64,000 bases of DNA from JACOTV01 sp964579395 (GTDB lineage: Bacteria > Patescibacteriota > Microgenomatia > UBA1406 > GWC2-37-13): contig CAZOFT010000006.1 of the NCBI GenBank assembly GCA_964579395.1, positions 27,892 to 91,891 on the forward strand. Reading direction: 5' to 3'. Positions 25,680 to 34,077 of the stretch are shown piece after piece; the first letter of the stretch is position 1; every line of letters starts with the position of its first letter. The notes beneath the pieces were generated by a model. The model was not told the origin of the DNA, ran no database searches, and worked only from the letters and a program-made list of their open reading frames with translations. The translations under genes and the position numbers were made by a program.

Positions 25680-25698
25680 GTCAGAAATGCTGTCCCAC
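25672..25698. repeat. Right attachment site (inner arm plus core) of element 2
   Basis: The 21-bp arm beginning AGTTCCATGTCAG and ending ATGCTG (25672-25692), then TCC and the CAC core (25696-25698). It is an inverted copy (19 of 21) of the left arm. Host-like sequence begins right of the core. Confidence 0.75.
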
Positions 25699-25777
25699 CA
25701 AATTCCTCCTTCTGTAACATTCCATATATCACATATCAGATTATGCGTCTGGTGAAAGCTCAGGTATACTGTAGCAT

Positions 25778-26692
25778 ATGAAGCTTTGGCAGGCAGCAGC
25801 GGTATGTATTCTCCTATTCGGTGTCGTAATCCGACTTCCGGCAGTCGCGCAACAGATTGAGCAAGTAATGGGTGATGCAAATCATGACGGCACTGTTTCA
25901 CTGACTGATTTTGAGGTCTGGCGCACTGCATATATTGCTGATGTTGCGCTAACCCCAATCCCTTCTGCGGTTCCTACGAACGCTGTGCAGCCAACAATTA
26001 TGCCTGCTGGTATTGCGACAGAGGAAAATACTGGTCCAACCGGATCTCATCCGCAGTCAGTTGGCGAGATAGTTGTGGAAGCAGGTCAGAGTAAGAATCT
26101 CTCAAACGTGATAGTCGATTCGATTATCGTACGTGCTGGTGGAGAGCTTTTTGCTGACCACATCAAAGTAACTGGATCAGTTGTGCTTTTGCCGCAAATG
26201 GGAGTCGCACCTGCAACCTTACGCATGAAAAGCTCATCGGTGTATGCCGGTATCACGATAAATGCCGTGGATGCAGCCGGCAACCTTGATTGGAATAATG
26301 ACGTGCCGGTAGACGTTGTGGTAGAAGATTCGTGGATTCGTCATCCACAAGGATCAGGAACAGACCACACAGAGGCGCTTGCCGGATTTGGCTGGCCAAA
26401 AGGTGCGCAGTTTATCCGCGCAACATTTATCCAGTTAGGACCATTTAATGCTACGGCCACGACGACGATCAATTGGCATGGAGTTAATACCGTCTTTGAC
26501 GGGTGTTACTTTGGGTGGGGAGACCAAGGTGTTGCGGCATATTACACCGTGTATGTAGAAGGGTCAAATAATATTGTTAAAAACTCACGCATGGAGAAGG
26601 GTCAGGCAGATTATATCTATCCAGATTCTGATCCGAAAGCCACGTATCAAAACAATGTCGATGCAGTTTCTGACGCAGCGATCACTCCGTAG
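25778..26692 (+). CDS. Secreted protein with dockerin-like repeat and beta-helix-like domain
   Basis: 304 residues. An N-terminal signal peptide (LWQAAAVCILLFGVVIRLPAVAQ) is followed by one calcium-binding dockerin type I-like repeat (GDANHDGTVSLTDFEVWR, about 32-49). After a Pro/Thr linker comes a repetitive beta-rich region resembling right-handed parallel beta-helix proteins (VIVDSIIVRAGG, VVEDSWIRH, NIVKNSRMEKG). Dockerins normally come as two repeats and bind cohesins. Likely an exported surface or carbohydrate-active protein. First host gene after element 2. Confidence 0.7.
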   Translation: MKLWQAAAVCILLFGVVIRLPAVAQQIEQVMGDANHDGTVSLTDFEVWRTAYIADVALTPIPSAVPTNAVQPTIMPAGIATEENTGPTGSHPQSVGEIVVEAGQSKNLSNVIVDSIIVRAGGELFADHIKVTGSVVLLPQMGVAPATLRMKSSSVYAGITINAVDAAGNLDWNNDVPVDVVVEDSWIRHPQGSGTDHTEALAGFGWPKGAQFIRATFIQLGPFNATATTTINWHGVNTVFDGCYFGWGDQGVAAYYTVYVEGSNNIVKNSRMEKGQADYIYPDSDPKATYQNNVDAVSDAAITP

Positions 26693-26695
26693 CTT

Positions 26696-26959
26696 TTATT
26701 GGGGCGTTTCTTTCGTCTTTTCGTACCAGCGAAAGAGATCTGCTGCATACCGATTCATGCCGTCAAGTTGCTTTTGCACTTCATCACGAATAGTAAGTGA
26801 TGACACTGCCTGATCCGGTTGAGTCTCCATCCATTCTGCAACATGCGCGGCCAACTCTTGCGCCTGACGATCATCGAGCCCCGCTGCTTTTACAACACGA
26901 GCCACTTTTTCCGCTTCAAATGGCTCATTGGAGCCGTCTCGTTTGATAACTTCTTTCAT
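26696..26959 (-). CDS. ATP-cone domain protein
   Basis: 87 residues from the ATG at 26959. The whole protein is an ATP-cone-like domain (VIKRDGSNEPFEAEKVARVVKAAG ... SSLTIRDEVQKQLDGMNRYAADLFRWYEKTK). This nucleotide-binding regulatory module usually sits at the N-terminus of ribonucleotide reductase or in NrdR; here it stands alone. The start abuts the end of the membrane protein gene (26962). Confidence 0.8.
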   Translation of the reverse strand: MKEVIKRDGSNEPFEAEKVARVVKAAGLDDRQAQELAAHVAEWMETQPDQAVSSLTIRDEVQKQLDGMNRYAADLFRWYEKTKETPQ

Positions 26960-26961
26960 AG

Positions 26962-27192
26962 TTAAGATAAGGCAATAAACAATGTGTATAGCGACCACGC
27001 CATGACAATTGCTCCGAGAGTCCGCCGAAACCAGTTGGCTCCCTGTGCAATCTCCAAGTAGCTCCAACTGTAAATCGCGGCATAATATACGGCAGTGGCA
27101 ACTACCTGCATGGCACCGGTCGTCGCATATTGAACGAGCGCGGCTGCTGCAGCAATCAGAATGGGAGCATTTGGGCGTTGGGCAATAGTCAT
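26962..27192 (-). CDS. Small membrane protein
   Basis: 76 residues with two or three hydrophobic segments (ILIAAAAALVQYATTGAMQVVATAVYYAAI and LGAIVMAWSLYTLFIAL). No family recognised. It overlaps the stop of the upstream CYTH/VTC-like gene by 4 bp and adjoins the ATP-cone gene, so the three form one leftward operon. Confidence 0.6.
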   Translation of the reverse strand: MTIAQRPNAPILIAAAAALVQYATTGAMQVVATAVYYAAIYSWSYLEIAQGANWFRRTLGAIVMAWSLYTLFIALS

Positions 27193-28661
27193 AAAGTGGT
27201 GTTGCTCATTGTACCATGCGTTTCGTTGTGATATTCGTCTTCAATAGTGTCTGGTTGGTTTGGCCTCATATTACCTGCTGTTTGTGTAGCCCAATCATAT
27301 TTTGCCTGAAATGAAGGGGTCGGATCTAGAGCATTGTCTTGCAGGTGTTTTAGAACATAATCATTCACTATACGAAAATCACGTGTTAGATCGGTGTGGT
27401 ATTGAGTAGGGGAACGATCTTCTTCTGCTATATAGCCGACATGCTCTATCTCTACTTGATTTAGCGGAGGGCGACCGTCGCGACTGACGCAATGATCACC
27501 AAGAATAAAAAAGACGTTTCCTGCTGCTGTCACCGCTACTTGACGTGCTCGGTGGCGAGTAAAGATAGAGGTTCTGGTGAGTTCATCAGCCGATCCGGTG
27601 TGCATCTCATCAATTGCTGCCTGGAGGTTTTGCGGTGTGTATGGGAGTCCGCGCTCTTCACATTCAAGCACGCCATCTTCGCCTTGGCGAATAGGGATTT
27701 TGTATTTAATTGTGAGTCCCGTTTTGGGTGGCATGGCAGTTTTGATACAAATACCGTTGGTATCGGTGATTATATATTGATGATCAGAATCAACAGACTT
27801 CATTGAACCAATTGTCAGGTGTTCATCTCCGCTCAAGCGAGATACTGCTTCACGCGGATCGTTTGTAGTGTCAATTTTTATCTCTCGCTCATGCCATGTC
27901 CACTCTGTTTCCTCCTCAGACGGCGAGCTGATATCGGGTTTGTAAAGGGTCATTGTTCCGGGAAGAGTCTCTATTATGTGTTGTAGTTTTGATTTGGTTC
28001 GTTCTGCATTGGGAACGTGTGGGAGCTCGAGTGTTGGTGTGGTTGTTGATTGCTGCAAGGGTTGTTTTACTTCAATAACATCTTCCTTATAATTCCTATG
28101 TTTTCTTAACACCGGCACACCATAGACCGCTGTTGCATGCCACAAACTGATATGGGTATCTTGAGTAGCACGTAGGTCGCCTTGCACATAATGTGTGCGC
28201 AGGTAGTGGCTTGCGCTGACCGGAACCAGTCCTCCGATATCCTGATCTTCACAGAGCGCATGTAGCAGTCCCGGAGGAAATTGCAGGCTGGTGCCCGAAA
28301 GGGGCAAATCTGCCAGCTCATCAAATTGATCACGGTCACCAAGAAGAGAGAGCAAGTGGCCGATTGTCGCTTCAGTCTTATACTTCCTGCGCTGCGGTTT
28401 TGTATAATCACGCGGGTGCACTTTCACTTCAAAGTGACCTATTTCATCCACGGAGGGAATGATGGTGTCTGCATGAGGCTCAGCCGTAAAATAGCGCAGC
28501 TTAACAGTGGCTCGTTTTGGAAGGTGGCCATCGGGAGTTCCCAGGTACAATGTGGTCACCCAGGGTTTTTCATATAACACTCTCTCCATCTGATCGAAAA
28601 TAGCCGGATTCCACTCGGATGATTTGAAGCGCAGTTCATGTCGATTACGTTCTATGGACAT
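27189..28661 (-). CDS. Possible CYTH/VTC-like triphosphate tunnel protein
   Basis: 490 residues from the ATG at 28661; the frame reaches 28778, but the extra 39 residues look unrelated. The N-terminal region has a VTC-like pattern (SIERNRHELRFK ... TTLYLGTPDGHLPKRATVKLRYF ... FEVKVHPRDYTKPQRRKYK) of alternating charged beta strands. A second region (EREIKID ... LTIGSMKSVD ... LTIKYKI) may repeat it. If so, it would bind triphosphate or polyphosphate. The assignment is tentative; the C-terminal 150 residues are unassigned. Confidence 0.45.
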   Translation of the reverse strand: MSIERNRHELRFKSSEWNPAIFDQMERVLYEKPWVTTLYLGTPDGHLPKRATVKLRYFTAEPHADTIIPSVDEIGHFEVKVHPRDYTKPQRRKYKTEATIGHLLSLLGDRDQFDELADLPLSGTSLQFPPGLLHALCEDQDIGGLVPVSASHYLRTHYVQGDLRATQDTHISLWHATAVYGVPVLRKHRNYKEDVIEVKQPLQQSTTTPTLELPHVPNAERTKSKLQHIIETLPGTMTLYKPDISSPSEEETEWTWHEREIKIDTTNDPREAVSRLSGDEHLTIGSMKSVDSDHQYIITDTNGICIKTAMPPKTGLTIKYKIPIRQGEDGVLECEERGLPYTPQNLQAAIDEMHTGSADELTRTSIFTRHRARQVAVTAAGNVFFILGDHCVSRDGRPPLNQVEIEHVGYIAEEDRSPTQYHTDLTRDFRIVNDYVLKHLQDNALDPTPSFQAKYDWATQTAGNMRPNQPDTIEDEYHNETHGTMSNTTL

Positions 28662-28721
28662 ATTGGGGCAATTATAGCATTTGCTCTGTGAGTGAGGGGA
28701 AATCAGGTACAATGGGGAGAT

Positions 28722-30224
28722 ATGACAATCACCAATCCGGATGTAAAAACACTTCTCGAAATCTATAGTGAGATTCAACAGTTAGAGCACATACAGGCGC
28801 TTCTTGGGTGGGATCAGAATACGTATATGCCTTCTCAGGCGGCATCAGGACGCGCTGCCCAGTCGGCACTTCTTGCGCAGTATCTCTCGCGCAAATGGAA
28901 CGATCCCGCGTTAAGATCAACGCTTGAGGCGCTTGATGAGACAGATCTGAGTGCTGTTGAACGGGATATGGTGCGGGTGCTTCGGGAGCGCGCAAAGTTT
29001 TACCTGAAGGTGCCGGAGCAACTGGTGATTGCTCTGTCTAAGGAAACTGGCGAAGCGTTTTCGGTATGGCATGAAGCGCGCGCCAACAATGATTTTGCCG
29101 CATTTGCTCCGCACCTGATACGTCTTGTCGCCCTGGAGCAGGAAGTGGCAGAGCATCTTGAGTATAAAGAAGATTCATATGATGCGTTATTGGATTTGTA
29201 TGAGCCGGGACTCACATACAAGCAAGCGCACGCTATTTTTGCCACTCTCCAGCCCGAATTAACGAACATGATCAAGAAGATCACAGAGTCCAAACGGTAC
29301 GAGCAAGCGACGCGTCTTCGCGCTGCTTCTCAGTCATACGATCTGCCCAAACAAGAAGCATTGTCTCACTTCATGATGAAGCTGATGGGATACCCGCTGG
29401 AGCGCGGACGATTGGACGTATCGCCGCATCCGTTTACCACGACCCTAGGGTTTGATGATGTTCGTATCACCACACGCTATGCTGAAGGCGATTGGTTGTC
29501 TTCCTATTCATCGACTATTCATGAGGGCGGTCATGCGTTGTATGAGTTGGGGATTGATCCTGACTATTGCGACACACCGTTTGCAACCGGAGTATCACTC
29601 GGAGTGCATGAGTCACAATCGCGGTTTTGGGAGAATATGATCGGTAAAAATGAACTGGTGCTGCAGGCACTGGCACCGACATTTCAGAAGTTGTTGGGGG
29701 CAGATGTAGCGGCTCAAGATCTGGGACTGTTTGCCAATTATGTGCAGCCGGGGCTCATTCGTGTGGAAGCTGATGAGGTGACGTACAACCTGCATATATT
29801 GCTTCGTATGGAGCTTGAGCATAACCTGATGCACAACAAACTCAATGTAAATGACTTGCCAGAGGCTTGGGCTGCAAAGATGAAAGAGTACCTGGGGGTA
29901 GAGGTTGCTGATGATCGTGATGGTTGTTTGCAGGATGTGCACTGGTCGTACGGTTCTTTTGGGTATTTCCCAACATATACAATCGGCAATTTGTATTCTG
30001 CATCGATTTTGGCTGCAATACAGCATGACCTTGACTGGGGGACACACCTAAAGAAGCTGGAATTCGGGCCGATTCGCGATTGGTTGCGCACCCATATTCA
30101 TCGTCATGGCGCACGTTTTTTGCCGGCAGATCTGATGAAGCAAAACGGTATTGAGTTGGGCGCTGAGGATTATCTGAGCTATATTCGGGACAAATACAGT
30201 GCGCTCTATGATGTGGCGTTATGA
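28722..30224 (+). CDS. M32-family carboxypeptidase (Taq type)
   Basis: A zinc metallocarboxypeptidase that removes C-terminal residues from peptides. With the ATG at 28722 it has 500 residues, the usual length for M32 (TaqCP, PfuCP). The zinc site HEGGH lies in TIHEGGHALYELG, and the typical GVSLGVHESQSRFWEN and YNLHILLRMELE segments follow. An in-frame start at 28692 would add ten residues unlike the family. Probably cytoplasmic. Its 3' end overlaps the convergent hydrolase by 6 bp. Confidence 0.94.
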   Translation: MTITNPDVKTLLEIYSEIQQLEHIQALLGWDQNTYMPSQAASGRAAQSALLAQYLSRKWNDPALRSTLEALDETDLSAVERDMVRVLRERAKFYLKVPEQLVIALSKETGEAFSVWHEARANNDFAAFAPHLIRLVALEQEVAEHLEYKEDSYDALLDLYEPGLTYKQAHAIFATLQPELTNMIKKITESKRYEQATRLRAASQSYDLPKQEALSHFMMKLMGYPLERGRLDVSPHPFTTTLGFDDVRITTRYAEGDWLSSYSSTIHEGGHALYELGIDPDYCDTPFATGVSLGVHESQSRFWENMIGKNELVLQALAPTFQKLLGADVAAQDLGLFANYVQPGLIRVEADEVTYNLHILLRMELEHNLMHNKLNVNDLPEAWAAKMKEYLGVEVADDRDGCLQDVHWSYGSFGYFPTYTIGNLYSASILAAIQHDLDWGTHLKKLEFGPIRDWLRTHIHRHGARFLPADLMKQNGIELGAEDYLSYIRDKYSALYDVAL

Positions 30225-31064
30225 TTTATTGACGCGCTCCAGCTGGCGCATGGCGACCAAAAGGTGATACGCGAGTCCCATGTAGATACCGGGTCTCCGG
30301 AATATATCTACATGATTTCCTTTCACGGTAAGAAAACCTCCGAGGGTCTCAAGTGATGCGCGGGTACGCATTTTCTCCACAGGAAAGAGGGTGTCTTCAG
30401 ATCCTGCTATACATACAATTTGCGAGTCACACTCAGTCCGAATAAGCTCAATCAGCTCTTCCAGGCGAACTTTGGTGATGGCATATGCAGAGCGAGTTGA
30501 TTTGACCGGATGCTTCAGCATCTGAAGGGCGATTCGCTGATTTGCGTCTTCACGGCGAAATGACGCGGAGTGTTTGATGTGAAGAAGAATATCACGCAGT
30601 GCTTCGAGGGTAAAGCGGCCTAAAAGAAATGGCAGTTTGTCCGGACCCACCATTCCTGCGGGGTTAAATAAAATAATGTTGTGAAACAGTTTTGGGCGCA
30701 TGAGTGTGGCGACAAGCGAATCAATTCCTCCTTGTGATTGGGCTATCATATCGGTCTGCTTAATGCCGAGCTCATCCAGTAAGTGAATGTGGGCGAGTGC
30801 TTTTTGTACCATGATGGTCGGAATGTGCTTCAGTGAATCGGTTGGTTGGGGGAGGGGGAGGCTTGCTCCGTGAGGCGCCTCAATCATGATTGTACGATAT
30901 CCCAAGCGATCCAGTTCTTCGATTGCCGGAAGCCACACCTCGATGGTCTGATTCCACCCCGGCACGATACAGAGACATGGTGCTTCAGGTGTGTCTTTTT
31001 TTGTATCAATATAGCGATAGCGCGTATTATCAATCTGAATTGTGTGTATCTGAGGTTTTGCCAT
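30219..31064 (-). CDS. Alpha/beta hydrolase
   Basis: 281 residues with an alpha/beta hydrolase fold: CLCIVPGWNQ (oxyanion region), nucleophile elbow AQSQGG (Ser), acid likely in GSEDTLFP and His in VKGNHVDIF. Substrate unknown. No signal peptide. It lies downstream of the dsbA-like gene but beyond a strong terminator, so it probably has its own promoter. Confidence 0.82.
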   Translation of the reverse strand: MAKPQIHTIQIDNTRYRYIDTKKDTPEAPCLCIVPGWNQTIEVWLPAIEELDRLGYRTIMIEAPHGASLPLPQPTDSLKHIPTIMVQKALAHIHLLDELGIKQTDMIAQSQGGIDSLVATLMRPKLFHNIILFNPAGMVGPDKLPFLLGRFTLEALRDILLHIKHSASFRREDANQRIALQMLKHPVKSTRSAYAITKVRLEELIELIRTECDSQIVCIAGSEDTLFPVEKMRTRASLETLGGFLTVKGNHVDIFRRPGIYMGLAYHLLVAMRQLERVNKS

Positions 31065-31097
31065 GATAGCTATATGGTACTACACATTGTTGGGGAA

Positions 31098-31129
31098 AAC
31101 AAAAACCCAGCCCGTTTTACGGGGCTGGG
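31098..31129 (-). terminator. Rho-independent terminator after the DsbA-like gene
   Basis: On the minus strand CCCAGCCC (31129-31122) pairs with GGGCTGGG (31113-31106) across an 8-nt loop and is followed by TTTTTGTTTT (31105 down to about 31096). It lies between the DsbA-like gene stop and the start of the next leftward gene. Confidence 0.85.
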
Positions 31130-31156
31130 CCTGAGTTACGATGAAAATCGGCGACC

Positions 31157-32026
31157 TTACTTCAGGGCTGATTCCATAGACTTAAAGTCTACTGCGCCTG
31201 CAAAGATTTTACCGTTAACGACATAGTGTGGAGTACCGCTGAAATAGAGCTCGGCATTTTTCTGCACATCTCGGCTAACAAGCTTTTCATATTTTTTGCT
31301 GGTCAGACATTCAGTCATGTATGACGGATCAATTTCAGCTGATAAAAACTGCGCCAACTGATCAGACTTTTCACGGTCATTTTTGACCTCATCGTTCAGA
31401 AGGGTGTATGCATCGTTGGTCATAATTTTATTATGCACAGGCCAAAACGCATCCTGTGCATCTGCACAGTACAGTGCTTCTGCAGCCAAAAAGCCATTGC
31501 CGTGGCCGCTTCCGAACATATTCACATATACTGCCTCGCCACTTTCAACCAGTTTCTCGATCTCAGGACCTGGCGGTGTGTATGATCCGCCGTCAGCAAC
31601 TGATTGAAACTGTGCACCCATCTGGGTCGCAAGCTCTGGGTTGTGGCCGGCAGCCACGTGACAAAACGGACAGCTGGAGTCGCTGATTTCAAGAATGATG
31701 TTTTTTGCATTTTTGTCACCGAGCACAACATGGTCATCAGTGAGAAATGATTGTACCACCTTGTCTTCTACCGTTGATGGTGGTGCCTGCTGGGTGCCTG
31801 CTGTGTTGGCCTGCGGATTGGTCTTTAGTGCATTTATCTCTTTAAAAAGATATCCGCAAAAGAGTACGAGCGCGACAACAAGCACGATGAGAAACTTATT
31901 GGTCTGGTTTTGCGGTTGGGAGACCATGACTGGGGTGGATTCCATAACGGGCTCCGGCATCGGAGTTGTTTTGGGTTTGCGAGTCGTGCGCTTTTTTGCA
32001 GCGGACGCTTTTTTGGTAGTGGCCAT
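31157..32026 (-). CDS. Membrane-anchored DsbA/thioredoxin-like oxidoreductase
   Basis: 289 residues: a basic, Lys/Thr/Pro-rich cytoplasmic N-terminus, one membrane anchor (about 44-61) and an extracytoplasmic DsbA-type thioredoxin fold. The active site is CPFC (Cys119, Cys122) and the cis-proline loop is in SGTPHYVV. It should form or shuffle disulfides in exported proteins. No partner (VKOR/DsbB) is seen in the window. Confidence 0.88.
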   Translation of the reverse strand: MATTKKASAAKKRTTRKPKTTPMPEPVMESTPVMVSQPQNQTNKFLIVLVVALVLFCGYLFKEINALKTNPQANTAGTQQAPPSTVEDKVVQSFLTDDHVVLGDKNAKNIILEISDSSCPFCHVAAGHNPELATQMGAQFQSVADGGSYTPPGPEIEKLVESGEAVYVNMFGSGHGNGFLAAEALYCADAQDAFWPVHNKIMTNDAYTLLNDEVKNDREKSDQLAQFLSAEIDPSYMTECLTSKKYEKLVSRDVQKNAELYFSGTPHYVVNGKIFAGAVDFKSMESALK

Positions 32027-32120
32027 ATGCGCACATAGTAGAAAAATGTGAGGAAGAAGTCAAGCAGCATGCAATGCCTGACTATCGAAATAGCTCAATA
32101 GTAATGCCGTTTAACGAGCA

Positions 32121-33956
32121 TTATTTTGCATAGATGCGATACAGATTCGAGCCGATTTTTTCCAACTTTTGAATCTTCAGTGAGCCGATCTCGTGTGTGT
32201 TTTCAACATGTGGCCCTCCGCAAAACTCTTTTGAGTAGGCAGTCTCAGGATGGTCATCCTCTCCACCGATATAATATACCTTTACACGATCGGGGTATTT
32301 TTCACGGAAAAAGGAACGTGCTCCGACATTTTGCGCATCTGCTTTGTCCATGAGTTTAAAGCGCATAGGAAGTGACTCTTTTATTTTTTCATTTATGATC
32401 TGCTCGATGCGCGGAACATCTTGTTGTTTATTGATTGGCTGTGTGGTGAAAAAGTCAAAGCGCAGGCGCTCGCCGGTGATGTTTGATCCTTCCTGGCGGA
32501 TATCATCGCCATAGATATCAAAAAGCGCTTGGTGCAGCAAGTGAGTGGCAGTGTGGTACTTTACTACTTGGTCGCTATGATCTGCCAATCCGCCCTTGAA
32601 CTTGCCGGCAGATGAGGTGCGTGATAAGTCTTTGTGTTTTTGAAACTCGGCATAAAATTGATCGCGGTCCACCGACTTTCCCTGGTCGGTCAGAATCTCT
32701 TCGGTGACTTCAAGCGGGAAGCCATATGATTGATACAGGTCAAAGGCAATCTTGCCGTCGACTTCGCTCATCTTTTCGATCTCGCGCATGCCGCGCTCTA
32801 ATGTGCGGGTAAACTTGGCAATCTCTTCACCGATGACGCGCTTCATCTCCGGGCCATCTTTCTCTACATCAAAGTACACACCGTCATACATCTGTAATAC
32901 GACTCGTGAGATCGCCGCCACATCTTCAGCAACCGGCATCTGTCCGTCTTTAAGCGCACGCAACTTGATCGTGAGGCGACGCAAGAGGCGACGCAACACA
33001 TATCCTTGTTCTTTGTTTGAGGGAAGTACGCCGTCTTTTATAAGAAATACCGATGCTTTTAAATGATCGGCAATGATGCGCATCGCGGGTTTAAGCGTCT
33101 CATCTTCATATGATTTGCCGGTGATTGCTTCAACCTCGGTGACAATCGGTTGATACATACGGGTGGCAAATGCATCGGGGCTGTTTTCTGCTGCCATCAT
33201 GAGTCGCTCCAAGCCGCCGCCGAAGTCTACATTTTGTGCAGGAAGCGGCGCAAATGAACCGTCATCTTGCTTGATATATTGCATAAAGACGGAGTTGCCG
33301 ATTTCCAAAAAGCGACCGCAGTCACAATTTTGGTGACACTCGGCACCAAATGCCGGATCATGTTCGACTTGGGTAAATTCAAAAAATACTTCACTGTCGG
33401 GCCCTCCCGGCTCACCGGCGGGCATGTTTGCGGGTACACCTGCACGCGACCACCAGTTTTTGGTGGCGTCATAGAGGCGGATGCGCTCCCCAAGTTCGGC
33501 CTTGATTCCCACTTTTTGAAATAAGTTCTGCCAGATGGCGATTGATTCCTCGTCTTTTGCAAGACCGTCTTCGCCGGCGAAGACAGTGACCCAAATACGC
33601 TCCGGGTTTAGCTGGAGTTTTTCTGTAAGAAACGTGAAAAACCAGGTGAGTTGCTCTTTTTTAAAATAGTCTCCGAGCGACCAGTTGCCCATCATCTCAA
33701 AAAACAATCCATGGCGGTTGTCACCGACTTCATCAATGTCCTGTGCACGAAGACAGGGCTGCACATTTACCAGGCGTGTTCCTTGCGGATGCGGTTCGCC
33801 AAGCAGGTTGGGGACAAACTGTTGCATGCCACTGCCGGTAAATAGAGTGGTCGGATCGTTTTGGGGAACCAAGGGGATTGGGGGAACAATCGCATGTCCT
33901 TGTTCTTTCATGAACTCGAAGTACATTGTTCGCAGCTGGTTGTGGTCAATTTTCAT
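32121..33956 (-). CDS. alaS: Alanyl-tRNA synthetase lacking the C-terminal domain
   Basis: Charges tRNA-Ala. With the ATG at 33956 it has 611 residues against about 870 in most bacteria. The class II catalytic core is intact (GSGMQQFVP, RAQDIDEVGDNRHGLFFEMMGNWS, NVDFGGGLERL). The editing domain keeps its zinc and catalytic residues (HTATHLLHQ and EFCGGPHV). The protein ends right after editing, without the C-Ala/DHHA1 domain, and the stop is followed by unrelated sequence. The longer frame to 34049 lacks AlaRS similarity. A TATAAT box lies about 12 bp before the ATG. Confidence 0.93.
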   Translation of the reverse strand: MKIDHNQLRTMYFEFMKEQGHAIVPPIPLVPQNDPTTLFTGSGMQQFVPNLLGEPHPQGTRLVNVQPCLRAQDIDEVGDNRHGLFFEMMGNWSLGDYFKKEQLTWFFTFLTEKLQLNPERIWVTVFAGEDGLAKDEESIAIWQNLFQKVGIKAELGERIRLYDATKNWWSRAGVPANMPAGEPGGPDSEVFFEFTQVEHDPAFGAECHQNCDCGRFLEIGNSVFMQYIKQDDGSFAPLPAQNVDFGGGLERLMMAAENSPDAFATRMYQPIVTEVEAITGKSYEDETLKPAMRIIADHLKASVFLIKDGVLPSNKEQGYVLRRLLRRLTIKLRALKDGQMPVAEDVAAISRVVLQMYDGVYFDVEKDGPEMKRVIGEEIAKFTRTLERGMREIEKMSEVDGKIAFDLYQSYGFPLEVTEEILTDQGKSVDRDQFYAEFQKHKDLSRTSSAGKFKGGLADHSDQVVKYHTATHLLHQALFDIYGDDIRQEGSNITGERLRFDFFTTQPINKQQDVPRIEQIINEKIKESLPMRFKLMDKADAQNVGARSFFREKYPDRVKVYYIGGEDDHPETAYSKEFCGGPHVENTHEIGSLKIQKLEKIGSNLYRIYAK

Positions 33957-34077
33957 GATCCAACTATTATAACAAGCCAACACACTATATTGAGAGCGAG
34001 ATGTTTTGCCTGATGCACAGACAATTGTCGATGTATAATGGATCAACACAACAGCAGTTATATCTGTCCTGCATGGT

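Larger units (their letters stand above)
18731..25698. mobile_element. Integrative element 2, about 7 kb, both ends identified
   Basis: Bounded by CAC at 18731-18733 and CAC at 25696-25698. Inside each lies one copy of a 21-bp arm in inverted orientation (18738-18758 and 25672-25692, 19 of 21 identical). Joining the ends gives a symmetric site of about 52 bp with a 10-bp spacer whose central dinucleotide AC falls in the shared CAC. That is what a serine-integrase attP should look like. Cargo: recombinase, 133-residue protein, MerR-type HTH, PD-(D/E)XK protein, hydrolase, hypothetical protein, hydroxyacid dehydrogenase and terminase-like protein. Confidence 0.75.

Noticed and set aside
18738..25692. 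Reading the 21-bp inverted repeats as ends of an invertible DNA segment
   Set aside because: The shared CAC core is in direct orientation and the arms fit the two halves of a symmetric attP, so integration explains them better than inversion.
25680..25958. Upstream extension of the small ORF at the right end of element 2
   Set aside because: It runs antisense through the signal peptide and dockerin-like part of the host gene at 25778, and its sequence looks non-coding.
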